Source of the DNA: Deltaproteobacteria bacterium
GTDB taxonomy: Bacteria; Desulfobacterota; Desulfobaccia; Desulfobaccales; Desulfobaccaceae
Direction of reading: 5' to 3'
Length of the DNA: 7,723 bases
Assembly: GCA_016874895.1 (NCBI GenBank)
Contig: VGSX01000171.1
Span: forward strand, 1-7,723
Shown here: one piece after another, positions 1-5,802 of the stretch
Numbering within the stretch: position 1 is the first letter of the stretch
Layout: the number at the start of each line of letters is the position of its first letter
The notes under the pieces: model-generated
What the model saw: the letters and a program-made list of their open reading frames with translations, nothing else
Database searches by the model: none
What the model was told of the DNA's origin: nothing
Program-made: the position numbers and the translations under genes

Positions 1-30
1 TCGACAGCCTGAAGGAGTGAGGCCTCAGGG

Positions 31-55
31 CGGGACCAGCGCCGCGCCTCCCGCC
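31..55 (-). repeat. Dispersed stem-loop repeat, copy 1
   Basis: This intergenic stretch downstream of rplI matches 4974-4997 at 21 of 25 aligned positions, including an unbroken 12-base identity (gcgcctcccgcc). Together with base 30 it can fold: a GGCGGGA arm pairs with TCCCGCC across a 13-base loop. No T-run follows it on either strand, so a rho-independent terminator is unlikely. A small dispersed intergenic repeat is the best reading, but only two copies are visible. Confidence 0.4.
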
Positions 56-119
56 TGGGGCTGCTGAGCAATTCTGCTCGTACAGGCTGAACCGTCCGTG
101 CCAACAGGATATTATTTAC

Positions 120-150
120 TATCGCGCCAACTCTCAGCTTGAGCGCAATA
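120..150 (-). other. Stem-loop downstream of rplI
   Basis: In the minus-strand RNA, TATTGCGC pairs with GCGCGATA over 8 bp with one G-U wobble around a 15-base loop that can pair further. The wobble makes the fold better as minus-strand RNA than as plus-strand RNA. No U-tract follows, so it may be a 3'-end processing or stabilising structure for the rpsF-rplI transcript, or chance. An AGGAGG sequence (minus strand, 154-159) lies just before it. The rest of 1-179 holds no gene I can support. Confidence 0.3.
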
Positions 151-179
151 GCACCTCCTAAATTATCCCTTGGCCAACA

Positions 180-629
180 TCAGGCGTTTTCCGGCACCAC
201 GTCGATTTTGATGACGGCCTTCACCTCCGGGTGCAGCTTGATCACCGCCGTGTGAGCTCCCACTGTCTTGATGGGTTCAGGCATGTCGATTTTTTTCCGG
301 TCAATCTCAAACCCGCGTTCGGCCAAGGCTTCGGCCAGGTGCACGTTGGTGACGGAACCGTACAGGCGGGCGGACTCTCCCACCCTCTGGGAAATGGTGA
401 GGGTGATTTCCGCCAGGCGATCGGCCAGGGCCTGGGCCACGTCCTTCTCCTTGGCATGTAGCGCCAGGAGGCTGGCCCGCTGCTGTTCGAAACGGGCAAT
501 GTTGCCCTTCGTGGCCTTTAGGGCCTTACCCTGGGGAATGAGATAATTGCGGCCGTAACCGGGGGCAACTTCCACCACCGAGCCTATCTGACCCAGATTA
601 GGGATCTCTTCAATTAAGATTATTTTCAC
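180..629 (-). CDS. rplI: 50S ribosomal protein L9
   Basis: Ribosomal protein L9 binds 23S rRNA and helps keep the reading frame during translation. The 149-residue product has the usual length and two-domain layout. The N-terminal rRNA-binding domain carries the signature LGQIGSVVEVAPGYGRNYL (residues 12-30), followed by IPQGKALKAT. A charged connecting helix spans about residues 42-75, and the C-terminal domain contains RLYGSVT (88-94). The start is GTG at 629, with GAGG nine bases upstream; the sequence fits the family N-terminus (MKIILIEE). It is the last gene of the rpsF-rpsR-DUF2232-rplI cluster, 59 bases after the DUF2232 gene. In many bacteria dnaB follows rplI, but no DnaB-like frame is seen in the remaining 179 bases. 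Identification is secure. Confidence 0.98.
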   Translation of the reverse strand: MKIILIEEIPNLGQIGSVVEVAPGYGRNYLIPQGKALKATKGNIARFEQQRASLLALHAKEKDVAQALADRLAEITLTISQRVGESARLYGSVTNVHLAEALAERGFEIDRKKIDMPEPIKTVGAHTAVIKLHPEVKAVIKIDVVPENA

Positions 630-650
630 GGTATGTTACCTCGTTGTCAG

Positions 651-683
651 AAAAATTCCCGGCCCTGAAAAATCCTGGCCCTG
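651..683. repeat. Imperfect tandem duplication in the DUF2232-rplI gap
   Basis: Two adjacent units, aaaaattcccggccctg (651-667) and aaaaatcctggccctg (668-683), differ by one indel and one substitution. They fill much of the 59-base spacer between the DUF2232 gene and rplI and probably arose by replication slippage. The units lie upstream of the rplI ribosome binding site, so they mainly set the spacer length. Confidence 0.55.
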
Positions 684-688
684 ATGCC

Positions 689-1636
689 TCAATCCTCCGG
701 GGGAAGTTGGCGCAGGCGGCGGAAATCGAACCATAAATCTGTCAATCCGATGAGAATCATCAGCAAGAGAGCCGGTTTAATGAGAATCAGGAGCAGGTAC
801 ACGGACCAACGGAAAAACCAGGGGGCCTGGAAACGTTGGAAAATAAAGCCCAGGATGGCCAGTCCCTGGAAAAAATAGAGCAGGCTGCAAACCATGAGCG
901 CATTGAGCCCCACCAGGTGCAGCCCCGGGATCGGGACAAATAACATAAAGCCCGAGGCGATGAGCACAAATATCAGCCAATCCGGGGTTTCCCAGTGAGT
1001 AAGTGGCGTCTGTAAGGTTTCCCGGCGGGATCCGTCTGCGAGATGCCAACTCAGCCGGTAGTTGACCAGGACCACCACCATGTTGTTGATCAGCAGCAGA
1101 GCCGGGAATATCCGGGCGATAAGGGTGCTCACTTCATCAACGCTCATACCGCCCAGGGGAATCTCCTGCTCCAGGACTTTTTCCTGTTCCAGGAGCTTCT
1201 CAAAAGCAGTCCAAACCTCCCGCACCCCCTGGTGCAGGTGGTCTTGGGGACTCAGACCCAACTGCCACGCCTGCATTATAAAGGCCCCGGCCTGGAGACC
1301 CGCGGCCAGGAGAACGGCGCCCCCGACGATAACTTCCAGACGGTAGTGTCGGGAAGCAAAGAACGAAATCGCAAAAGCAATCACCGCCATGTGCAGAAAA
1401 GGGAGCACTTCGGCTCCAAGACCGAAAAAACGCTCCACATAGTGGATCACCCCGAGCCCGGTCCCCACGAGCAGGATGCCAGCCAGCCAGCCGGCCCGGC
1501 GGATGACCAGCATAGTGGGCAGGGGCATGAGGGCGCCGATCACGATGCCAAAGAAAGGCACCTGGATAGAGATATAATACAGCAGGAGGAGGGACAAGAG
1601 ACCATTGATGATAATCGGGACCTTTTTGGTCTCCAC
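689..1636 (-). CDS. DUF2232 (YybS-like) multi-pass membrane protein
   Basis: This 315-residue protein is almost entirely hydrophobic. About eight or nine membrane segments can be read at roughly residues 7-25, 27-46, 48-66, 80-95, 102-124, 172-195, 220-236, 240-267 and 276-301. A charged loop at 130-170 contains a Glu-rich stretch (KLLEQEKVLEQEIP). The late segment LLYFFQGLAILGFIFQRF (252-269) and the C-terminal DLWFDFRRL (300-308) are typical of DUF2232/YybS proteins. The family's function is unknown. Its place between rpsR and rplI is a recurring arrangement in Deltaproteobacteria. The start is GTG at 1636, with GGAGG nine bases upstream; the gap to rpsR is 33 bases. Membership is inferred from topology, motifs and gene position; I assign no biochemical role. 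Confidence 0.85.
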   Translation of the reverse strand: METKKVPIIINGLLSLLLLYYISIQVPFFGIVIGALMPLPTMLVIRRAGWLAGILLVGTGLGVIHYVERFFGLGAEVLPFLHMAVIAFAISFFASRHYRLEVIVGGAVLLAAGLQAGAFIMQAWQLGLSPQDHLHQGVREVWTAFEKLLEQEKVLEQEIPLGGMSVDEVSTLIARIFPALLLINNMVVVLVNYRLSWHLADGSRRETLQTPLTHWETPDWLIFVLIASGFMLFVPIPGLHLVGLNALMVCSLLYFFQGLAILGFIFQRFQAPWFFRWSVYLLLILIKPALLLMILIGLTDLWFDFRRLRQLPPED

Positions 1637-1669
1637 AAGAGCTCGCCTCCGGTGCCGCGTGGTCTACCC

Positions 1670-1927
1670 TTACCCTTGAATCATGCTGGCGGCATAGGGC
1701 ATCAGGGCCAGGTGCCTGGCCCGCTTAATGGCCGTGGTGATTTTGCGTTGATGACGGGCGCAGTTCCCGGAAATCCGGCGGGGAATGATTTTGCCCCGCT
1801 CGGTGATGAAATGCCGCAGGGTGTTCACATCCTTATGATCAATAACGATTTTGCTGTCAACACAGAAACGGCAGACTTTCCGCCGGTGAAAAATGGGGCG
1901 GCGTTTTCTTTTGGGGATAATGGCCAT
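1670..1927 (-). CDS. rpsR: 30S ribosomal protein S18
   Basis: S18 is a small-subunit protein that binds 16S rRNA as a heterodimer with S6, whose gene lies directly upstream. The 85-residue product has the basic N-terminus (PKRKRR), the core IDHKDVNTLRHFITERGKI (29-47), and the family hallmark PRRISGNCARHQRKI (49-63), followed by AIKRARHLALMP. Cys19, Cys22, Cys56 and His59 form a CxxC...CxxH set, which marks this as the zinc-ligand (C+) type of S18. The ATG at 1927 comes three bases after the rpsF stop, and its ribosome binding site (GGAGGAATAACCC) overlaps the end of rpsF, so translational coupling is expected. Identification is secure. Confidence 0.98.
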   Translation of the reverse strand: MAIIPKRKRRPIFHRRKVCRFCVDSKIVIDHKDVNTLRHFITERGKIIPRRISGNCARHQRKITTAIKRARHLALMPYAASMIQG

Positions 1928-1930
1928 GGG

Positions 1931-2383
1931 TTATTCCTCCGGGGTCTCGGGTTCCGCTGGGACGTCAGACGCTGCGGCCGGAATTTCGGTTTCGACTTCG
2001 GGTCGGGGACCGGCTTCTTCTGCCGCCGTCGCCGGTGCTTCCATCGGCGGTTTGGCCTTGGCCGCGATTTCCGCCTGCAAGGCCTCCACATTGACGTTTT
2101 CTCCGGTTTTCACCGACAGGAAGCGAATGATGCGGTCGTCAATCTTGAGGTTACGTTCCAGCTCCGCCAGCCCGGCTGGCAGACCGGCAAAATCCATCAG
2201 GACGTAATACCCCTGGCTGAATTTCTCGATTTTGTAGGCCAGGCGGCGTCGGCCCCAGTCATCCACCTTTAACGGGACGCCGTTCTGAGTGGTGATAATG
2301 CCGCTGAACTTGGCGACGACGTTTTGAATCTCCTCGTCCCCCAGATCAGGATTGATGATGAAAATGGTTTCGTAGCGATGCAT
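1931..2383 (-). CDS. rpsF: 30S ribosomal protein S6
   Basis: S6 pairs with S18 on the platform of the 30S subunit. The N-terminal core of about 95 residues is typical: MHRYETIFIINPDL at the start, VDDWGRRRLAYKIEKFSQG (40-58) in the middle and LKIDDRIIRFLSVK (79-92) at the end. The 150-residue product is longer than the core because of a tail from about residue 100 to 150 that is rich in Ala, Pro and Glu and probably disordered. Acidic or low-complexity tails on S6 are known in other bacteria. The ATG at 2383 has a strong GGGAGGG ribosome binding site. It is the first gene of the ribosomal operon and follows a leader of roughly 200 bases. In several bacteria the S6:S18 complex represses its own mRNA through such a leader. 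Confidence 0.97.
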   Translation of the reverse strand: MHRYETIFIINPDLGDEEIQNVVAKFSGIITTQNGVPLKVDDWGRRRLAYKIEKFSQGYYVLMDFAGLPAGLAELERNLKIDDRIIRFLSVKTGENVNVEALQAEIAAKAKPPMEAPATAAEEAGPRPEVETEIPAAASDVPAEPETPEE

Positions 2384-2406
2384 TTACCCTCCCTCTGGAT
2401 TATAAA

Positions 2407-2428
2407 GCCCCGGACCTAACTCCGGAGC
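2407..2428 (-). promoter_or_regulatory. GC-rich hairpin just upstream of rpsF
   Basis: In minus-strand RNA, GCUCCGGA pairs with UCCGGGGC over 8 bp around the loop GUUAGG. One pair is a U-G wobble that would be a C-A mismatch on the other strand, so the fold is specific to rpsF-sense RNA. It ends 23 bases before the rpsF start codon. Its position and CCG-containing sequence fit an S6:S18 autoregulatory leader, but I did not establish a match to the published motif. Confidence 0.4.
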
Positions 2429-2474
2429 AAGGAGCAACAGTAGGCGTTCAGCTACCAGCAATCAACTTTCAGTG

Positions 2475-2504
2475 AAAACAAAAATTTCAGCATGATTCTG
2501 AAAG
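2475..2504 (-). terminator. Candidate weak terminator/attenuator in the rpsF leader
   Basis: Reading the minus strand, TTTCAG pairs with CTGAAA across a 7-base loop, and TTTTTGTTTT follows at once. The stem is short (6 bp, two G-C pairs), so it would be a weak terminator alone. It lies about 85-115 bases into the predicted rpsF leader, where attenuation of the ribosomal operon would be possible. A second CTGAAAG (minus strand, 2466-2472) could pair with the same CTTTCAG arm as an alternative. Confidence 0.3.
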
Positions 2505-2595
2505 ATTAAGGGATCGCTGCTATTGTGCTGACTCTGTACCTTTAACAAGCTGACGGCCGAAAGCCGACTTCTGAAAGCTTACAGATAAAATATTA

Positions 2596-2624
2596 TTTCT
2601 AATAAATTATTCTTATACTGTCAA
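2596..2624 (-). promoter_or_regulatory. Predicted sigma70-type promoter for rpsF operon
   Basis: On the minus strand a consensus -35 box TTGACA (2619-2624) is followed after 17 bases by TAGAAA (2596-2601), a 4-of-6 match to the -10 consensus, in very AT-rich DNA. Transcription would begin near 2589 and run into rpsF. This supports the ribosomal operon being transcribed separately from the rib-nusB genes. Confidence 0.55.
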
Positions 2625-2705
2625 GACCATAATAACAAAATTACCCGCCCCCGGCATCCCCAACTTCTTGAGAGCAGCCCCCAGAATGTCCTGACCCACC
2701 CTCAC
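2613..2705 (-). CDS. Possible 30-residue small ORF after nusB
   Basis: A GTG codon three bases after the nusB stop opens a 30-codon frame ending in TAA. The product would start MRVGQDILGAALKKLG and end in a hydrophobic segment, GNFVIMVLTV. It could form a short amphipathic helix with a hydrophobic tail. An AAGG sequence precedes it within the end of nusB. I do not recognise the peptide. The frame overlaps the predicted rpsF -35 box, which argues against a conserved gene, although the upstream part looks coding in composition. It may be a real small protein translated by coupling to nusB, the relic of a longer gene, or chance. Confidence 0.22.
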   Translation of the reverse strand: MRVGQDILGAALKKLGMPGAGNFVIMVLTV

Positions 2706-2708
2706 AGT

Positions 2709-3161
2709 CTACCTTATCCCTCTTCCCGGCTCCCGGCCGAGGCCTAACTCCGGCCTTTGGGCTCTGAGAAAACTATCCAGGATGCCGTTAATAAAGGCCC
2801 CGGAGTTTTCTGCGCCGAAGCGTTTGCCCAATTCCACCGCTTCATTAACCACGACTTTGGGGGGAGCTTCCGGGCAGTGCAGCAGTTCAAAGAGAGCCAG
2901 TCGCAGTATGGTGCGGTCAACACAGGCCATGCGTTCCAGGCGCCAGTGTTCCGAAAAACGGGAGATATAGGCGTCCAGTTCGGCTAGGTAAGTTCGCACC
3001 CCCTCCACCAGACGGAAGAAATAGGGGTGGGCTCTGTCCTCGGGGTGAAAGTGCTCCCAGAAAAAAGAGGCCGCGGTTTCAGCCTCGTGTCCGCCGACCT
3101 CAAGGTGGTACAGGCACTGCAGGGCCCTTTCCCGGGCCAGACTTTTGGCGGGTCGGGACAC
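2709..3161 (-). CDS. nusB: Transcription antitermination factor NusB
   Basis: NusB binds boxA RNA together with S10 (NusE) and supports antitermination of rRNA operons. The 150-residue all-helical product has the normal family length. It shows the N-terminal helix ARERALQCLYHLEV (9-22), the central VDRTILRLALFELL (81-94), and the C-terminal signature VVVNEAVELGKRFGAENSG (103-121) followed by AFINGILD. The last 15 or so residues are a variable basic tail. The start is GTG at 3161, only six bases after the ribH stop, with no strong ribosome binding site, so coupling to ribH is likely. Linkage of ribH to nusB is very common in bacteria and supports both assignments. Confidence 0.96.
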   Translation of the reverse strand: MSRPAKSLARERALQCLYHLEVGGHEAETAASFFWEHFHPEDRAHPYFFRLVEGVRTYLAELDAYISRFSEHWRLERMACVDRTILRLALFELLHCPEAPPKVVVNEAVELGKRFGAENSGAFINGILDSFLRAQRPELGLGREPGRGIR

Positions 3162-3167
3162 CGGGCT

Positions 3168-3638
3168 TTAGGCCCCGATCTGTCGCAGCAGGTTGACCAT
3201 TTCCACCGCCGCCTCTGCGGCCTGGAAGCCCTTGTTGCCGGCCTTGCTGCCGGCCCGCTCGATGGCCTGCTCCAGGGTGTCCGTGGTGATGACCCCGAAG
3301 AGCACCGGTACGCCGGTTTCCAGGGACACCGAAGCGATGCCTTTGCTGACTTCCGCGGCCACATAATCGAAATGCGGCGTGGAACCTCGAATAACCGCTC
3401 CCAGACAGATGACGGCGTCGAATTCACGGGATTCGGCCAGACGTTTGGCCACCAACGGGATTTCAAAGGCACCCGGCACCTTGTAAACGGTGAGATCTTC
3501 CGGTGCCGCCCCCCGGCGCAGGAGGCTGTCCACCGCCCCCCCCAGCAGCCGCTCCGAGAAAATGTCGTTAAACCGGCTGACTATCAGGGCAAATTTCATA
3601 CCGGTAGCTACAAGGTTACCTTCCATAGTTTTGAGCAT
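3168..3638 (-). CDS. ribH: 6,7-dimethyl-8-ribityllumazine synthase
   Basis: RibH condenses 5-amino-6-ribitylaminouracil with 3,4-dihydroxy-2-butanone 4-phosphate to give lumazine, the penultimate step of riboflavin synthesis. With the start at 3638 the protein has 156 residues, the usual length. The motifs are EGNLVATGMKFALIVSRFN (6-24), VPGAFEIP (54-61), GAVIRGSTPHFDYV (80-93, with His89 as the expected catalytic base), and the C-terminal RAGSKAGNKGFQAA (128-141). The frame is open to 3752, but the extra residues resemble no RibH and overlap ribBA. ATG 3638 has GGAAGGA eight bases upstream and gives the family-like N-terminus MLKTMEGNL, so I chose it. The substrates come from RibBA just upstream and RibD elsewhere. 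The product is used by RibE. Confidence 0.97.
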   Translation of the reverse strand: MLKTMEGNLVATGMKFALIVSRFNDIFSERLLGGAVDSLLRRGAAPEDLTVYKVPGAFEIPLVAKRLAESREFDAVICLGAVIRGSTPHFDYVAAEVSKGIASVSLETGVPVLFGVITTDTLEQAIERAGSKAGNKGFQAAEAAVEMVNLLRQIGA

Positions 3639-3715
3639 AAATTGTATCCTTCCCGGAGAGGGCCATGAGGAGCAGCCCCCGGCAATCGGACCGAAACCAG
3701 GGAACCGCCTGCACC

Positions 3716-4918
3716 TCAGACCATTTCCAGCATGTGGCCCATCTTCAGGCATTTAGTCTTGAGATACTTCAGATTTTCCCGATTGGGGGGCACTTCCAGG
3801 GGCACCCGCTCCACCACCTTGAGGCCGTATCCTTCCAGGCCTATAATTTTCTTGGGGTTATTAGTCATCAGGCGCATTTTCCGCACGCCCAGGTCCCGCA
3901 GGATTTGGGCCCCGATGCCGTAATCCCGCAGGTCGACCTTAAATCCCAGGGCCTCATTGGCCTCCACCGTATCCGCACCCTTGTCCTGGAGTTCGTAAGC
4001 CCGAAGCTTGTTGATCAGACCTATGCCCCGGCCCTCCTGCCGCATGTACAGGATGACGCCAGAACCGGCCTCATCCACCTGCTGCATGGCGGAGATGAGC
4101 TGGTCGCCGCAGTCGCACCGCAGGGAGCCCAGGACATCGCCGGTGAGGCATTCGGAGTGCACCCGCACCAGGATGGGCAGATTCGGGTTGATCTCGCCTT
4201 TGATCAGGGCCAGATGCTGCTCCGGGTCGATGTCGTTTTCATAGGCAATAACTGTAAATTCCCCGTAATAAGTAGGCATCTTGGCCACCGCCCGACGCCG
4301 TACAAAGGATTCGTGGCGCAGCCGGTAGGCCACCAGATCGGCGATGGTGGCGATTTTCAGATTATGTTGGGCCGCGAAGATCTCCAGGTCCGGCATCCGG
4401 GCCATGGACCCGTCGTCATTCATGATTTCGCAGATAACCGCGGCCGGCCGCAGCCCCGCCAGCCGGGAGAGGTCCACGGAGCCCTCGGTCTGGCCGGTGC
4501 GCACCAGGACCCCGCCCTTGCGGGCCCGTAAAGGGAAGATGTGCCCAGGGCTGACAATATCATCTGGTTTGGCGTTTTCAGACACAGCAGTGAGGATGGT
4601 GGTGGCCCGATCCGCCGCGGAAATCCCGGTGGTGACGCCTTTCTTGGCCTCAATGGACACGGTGAAGGCGGTTTTAAAGGGGGAGGTGTTCTGGCTGACC
4701 ATCATGGGAATCTGCAACTGCTCAATAATCTCCGGACACAGAGCCAGGCAGATGAGACCGCGGCCGTAGCGAGCCATGAAATTTATGGTTTCCGGGGTGA
4801 CCATCTCCGCCGCCATGGTGAGGTCCCCCTCGTTTTCCCGGTCTTCGTCATCCACCAGAATGATCATCCTGCCATGTCTGATATCTGCAACCACATCCTC
4901 GATCGGTGAGATCGGCAT
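3716..4918 (-). CDS. ribBA: Bifunctional 3,4-DHBP synthase / GTP cyclohydrolase II
   Basis: This fusion enzyme starts both branches of riboflavin synthesis: RibB makes 3,4-dihydroxy-2-butanone 4-phosphate from ribulose 5-phosphate, and RibA opens GTP. The 400-residue product has RibB at about 1-200 and RibA at about 205-400. RibB shows the acidic metal-binding loop DDEDRENEGD (23-32), TTGISAADRATT (96-107), PGHIFPLRA (124-132) and RTGQTEGSVDL (140-150). RibA has Cys257, Cys268 and Cys270 as the expected zinc ligands (HSECLTGDVLGSLRCDCG), then RQEGRGIG (293-300) and NNPKK (353-357). Both halves look catalytically complete. ATG 4918 was chosen because AGAGG lies eight bases upstream; an upstream in-frame TTG at 4948 would add ten unlikely residues. 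Intergenic gaps are 147 bases to ribE and 77 to ribH. Confidence 0.97.
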   Translation of the reverse strand: MPISPIEDVVADIRHGRMIILVDDEDRENEGDLTMAAEMVTPETINFMARYGRGLICLALCPEIIEQLQIPMMVSQNTSPFKTAFTVSIEAKKGVTTGISAADRATTILTAVSENAKPDDIVSPGHIFPLRARKGGVLVRTGQTEGSVDLSRLAGLRPAAVICEIMNDDGSMARMPDLEIFAAQHNLKIATIADLVAYRLRHESFVRRRAVAKMPTYYGEFTVIAYENDIDPEQHLALIKGEINPNLPILVRVHSECLTGDVLGSLRCDCGDQLISAMQQVDEAGSGVILYMRQEGRGIGLINKLRAYELQDKGADTVEANEALGFKVDLRDYGIGAQILRDLGVRKMRLMTNNPKKIIGLEGYGLKVVERVPLEVPPNRENLKYLKTKCLKMGHMLEMV

Positions 4919-4973
4919 TGCCCATACCTCTATATTAGGAAAATTCAAAGTTCAAAGTGCCCGGTGTGTAGGA

Positions 4974-4997
4974 CGGGAAAGCGATGCGCCTCCCGCC
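4974..4997 (-). repeat. Dispersed stem-loop repeat, copy 2
   Basis: This copy lies in the ribE-ribBA spacer and matches 31-55 at 21 of 25 aligned positions. The outer arms CGGGA and TCCCG pair as in copy 1, with a different sequence inside the loop. Finding the same element in two intergenic gaps about 4.9 kb apart suggests a repeat family in this genome. Confidence 0.4.
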
Positions 4998-5007
4998 TTT
5001 TTTCCTT

Positions 5008-5030
5008 GTGCCCAAGTTGAACTTGGGCAC
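5008..5030. repeat. Perfect inverted repeat in the ribE-ribBA spacer
   Basis: GTGCCCAAGT and ACTTGGGCAC form a perfect 10-bp stem around a 3-base loop. On the minus strand the hairpin is followed by an A/G-rich run (AAGGAAAAAAGG) instead of Ts, and on the plus strand the T-run comes before it. It therefore fits a terminator poorly in either direction. With the adjacent stem-loop repeat at 4974-4997 it makes up most of this spacer. It may be a mobile-type palindromic repeat or an mRNA-stabilising structure between ribE and ribBA. Confidence 0.6.
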
Positions 5031-5065
5031 GCCAATTCCGTCGGCTACGTGCCGCCCTGATTCAC

Positions 5066-5713
5066 CTATAGAAACCCATGGCGGGCCAGGAGTTCGTGGG
5101 TGACCCCACTGCGCCCGGAACTGTCCTGGGGCTGCAGCAGTTTTTCCACGTATTTGCCGATAATGTCTGTTTCAATATTGAGCCGGTGGCCCACCTGCAG
5201 GTCCGCCAGGGTGGTATGGCGAGCCGTAAAGGGGATGACGTTGATACTTACTTCGCCGCCGGTGCAAGAGTTAACGGTCAGGCTCACCCCATCCACGGCA
5301 ATGGAGCCCTTTTCCACCACGTAGCGGCTCCACTGATCCGGCAGGCGCAGGACGATCTGCATATGTTGGGGTCCCACGGTTTTTTTGGCCAGCACCGCCA
5401 CGCAGTCGATATGGCCGCTGACGATGTGACCCCCCAACCGGTCCCCCAGACGCAGGGCCCGCTCAAGGTTGACCCGATCACCCGGCCGTTTGCCCCCCAG
5501 GTTGGTCCGTTGCAGAGTCTCCGCCGAAACCTCGGCGGTGAAGGTCCTGGCCGTTAAGGCCACCACCGTGAGGCAGGGGCCGCTCACGGCAATGGAGTCC
5601 CCCGGCTTGACCTCGGCCAGGTCAAAGGGCGCGGTGGCGCTAAGCCGCAAACCGTCGGCCGTAGGCGTCAAGGCAGTTATTTCGCCGGTTCCTTCCACCA
5701 AACCGGTGAACAT
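5066..5713 (-). CDS. ribE: Riboflavin synthase, alpha subunit
   Basis: Riboflavin synthase dismutates two lumazine molecules into riboflavin and the pyrimidine that RibH reuses. The 215-residue protein has two homologous lumazine-binding barrels. The first starts MFTGLVEGTGEI and has IAVSGPCLTV (41-50), ETLQRTNLG (65-73) and GDRLGGHIVSGHID (90-103). The second has GSIAVDGVSLTVN (136-148), then PFTARHTTL and ETDIIGKYVEKLL (181-193) at the trimerisation end. The usual N-G-V/P-C-L-T-V signature reads SGPCLTV here, a modest variant. The ATG at 5713 has AGAGGAG upstream. It is the first rib gene of the group. In many relatives ribD lies upstream, but here hemC occupies that place, 191 bases away. 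No FMN riboswitch is evident. The gene is called ribE or ribC in different organisms. Confidence 0.96.
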   Translation of the reverse strand: MFTGLVEGTGEITALTPTADGLRLSATAPFDLAEVKPGDSIAVSGPCLTVVALTARTFTAEVSAETLQRTNLGGKRPGDRVNLERALRLGDRLGGHIVSGHIDCVAVLAKKTVGPQHMQIVLRLPDQWSRYVVEKGSIAVDGVSLTVNSCTGGEVSINVIPFTARHTTLADLQVGHRLNIETDIIGKYVEKLLQPQDSSGRSGVTHELLARHGFL

Positions 5714-5773
5714 GGCAGGATTGGCTCCTCTGGGAGGCTGTCAGGATTTCGCTTAGCAATACACCGATATAAA

Positions 5774-5802
5774 TATATAACTCTTGTTAGCAAAAAACAC
5801 AA
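5774..5802 (-). promoter_or_regulatory. Possible promoter for ribE
   Basis: On the minus strand TTGTGT (5797-5802) is followed after 17 bases by TATATA (5774-5779), in an AT-rich part of the hemC-ribE spacer. The start site would be near 5767, about 55 bases before the ribE ATG. Both boxes are imperfect. The 191-base gap after hemC makes a separate ribE promoter reasonable. Confidence 0.35.

Larger units (their letters stand above)
2384..2708 (-). other. nusB-rpsF intergenic region with rpsF leader
   Basis: These 325 bases separate nusB from rpsF and are clearly more AT-rich than the genes around them, especially at 2580-2640. They contain a good sigma70-type promoter (2596-2624), a possible 30-codon ORF overlapping it (2613-2705), a weak hairpin followed by a U-tract (2475-2504), and a stable hairpin close to the rpsF start (2407-2428). 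If the promoter is used, the rpsF leader is about 205 bases, long for a simple untranslated region. I see no tRNA, known riboswitch or clear nusB terminator here. Confidence 0.6.

Noticed and set aside
1043..2272. A 409-codon plus-strand open frame
   Set aside because: It lies antisense to the DUF2232 gene, rpsR and rpsF, whose products are unmistakable. Its product is low in pattern and rich in His, Gly and Gln, as expected of a shadow frame in GC-rich DNA.
2384..2708. CRISPR array, tRNA or known riboswitch in the largest gap
   Set aside because: There are no regular repeats with spacers, no cloverleaf-like arms with a CCA end, and no conserved riboswitch core that I can recognise.
3639..3752. 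N-terminal extension of ribH overlapping the end of ribBA
   Set aside because: The added residues do not resemble RibH, and a good ribosome binding site precedes the ATG at 3638.
3665..4531. A 288-codon plus-strand open frame opposite ribBA
   Set aside because: It is antisense to a well-conserved enzyme and shows no recognisable motif.
4919..4948. Ten-residue N-terminal extension of RibBA from TTG
   Set aside because: The start at 4918 has a well-spaced AGAGG and gives the normal RibB N-terminus.
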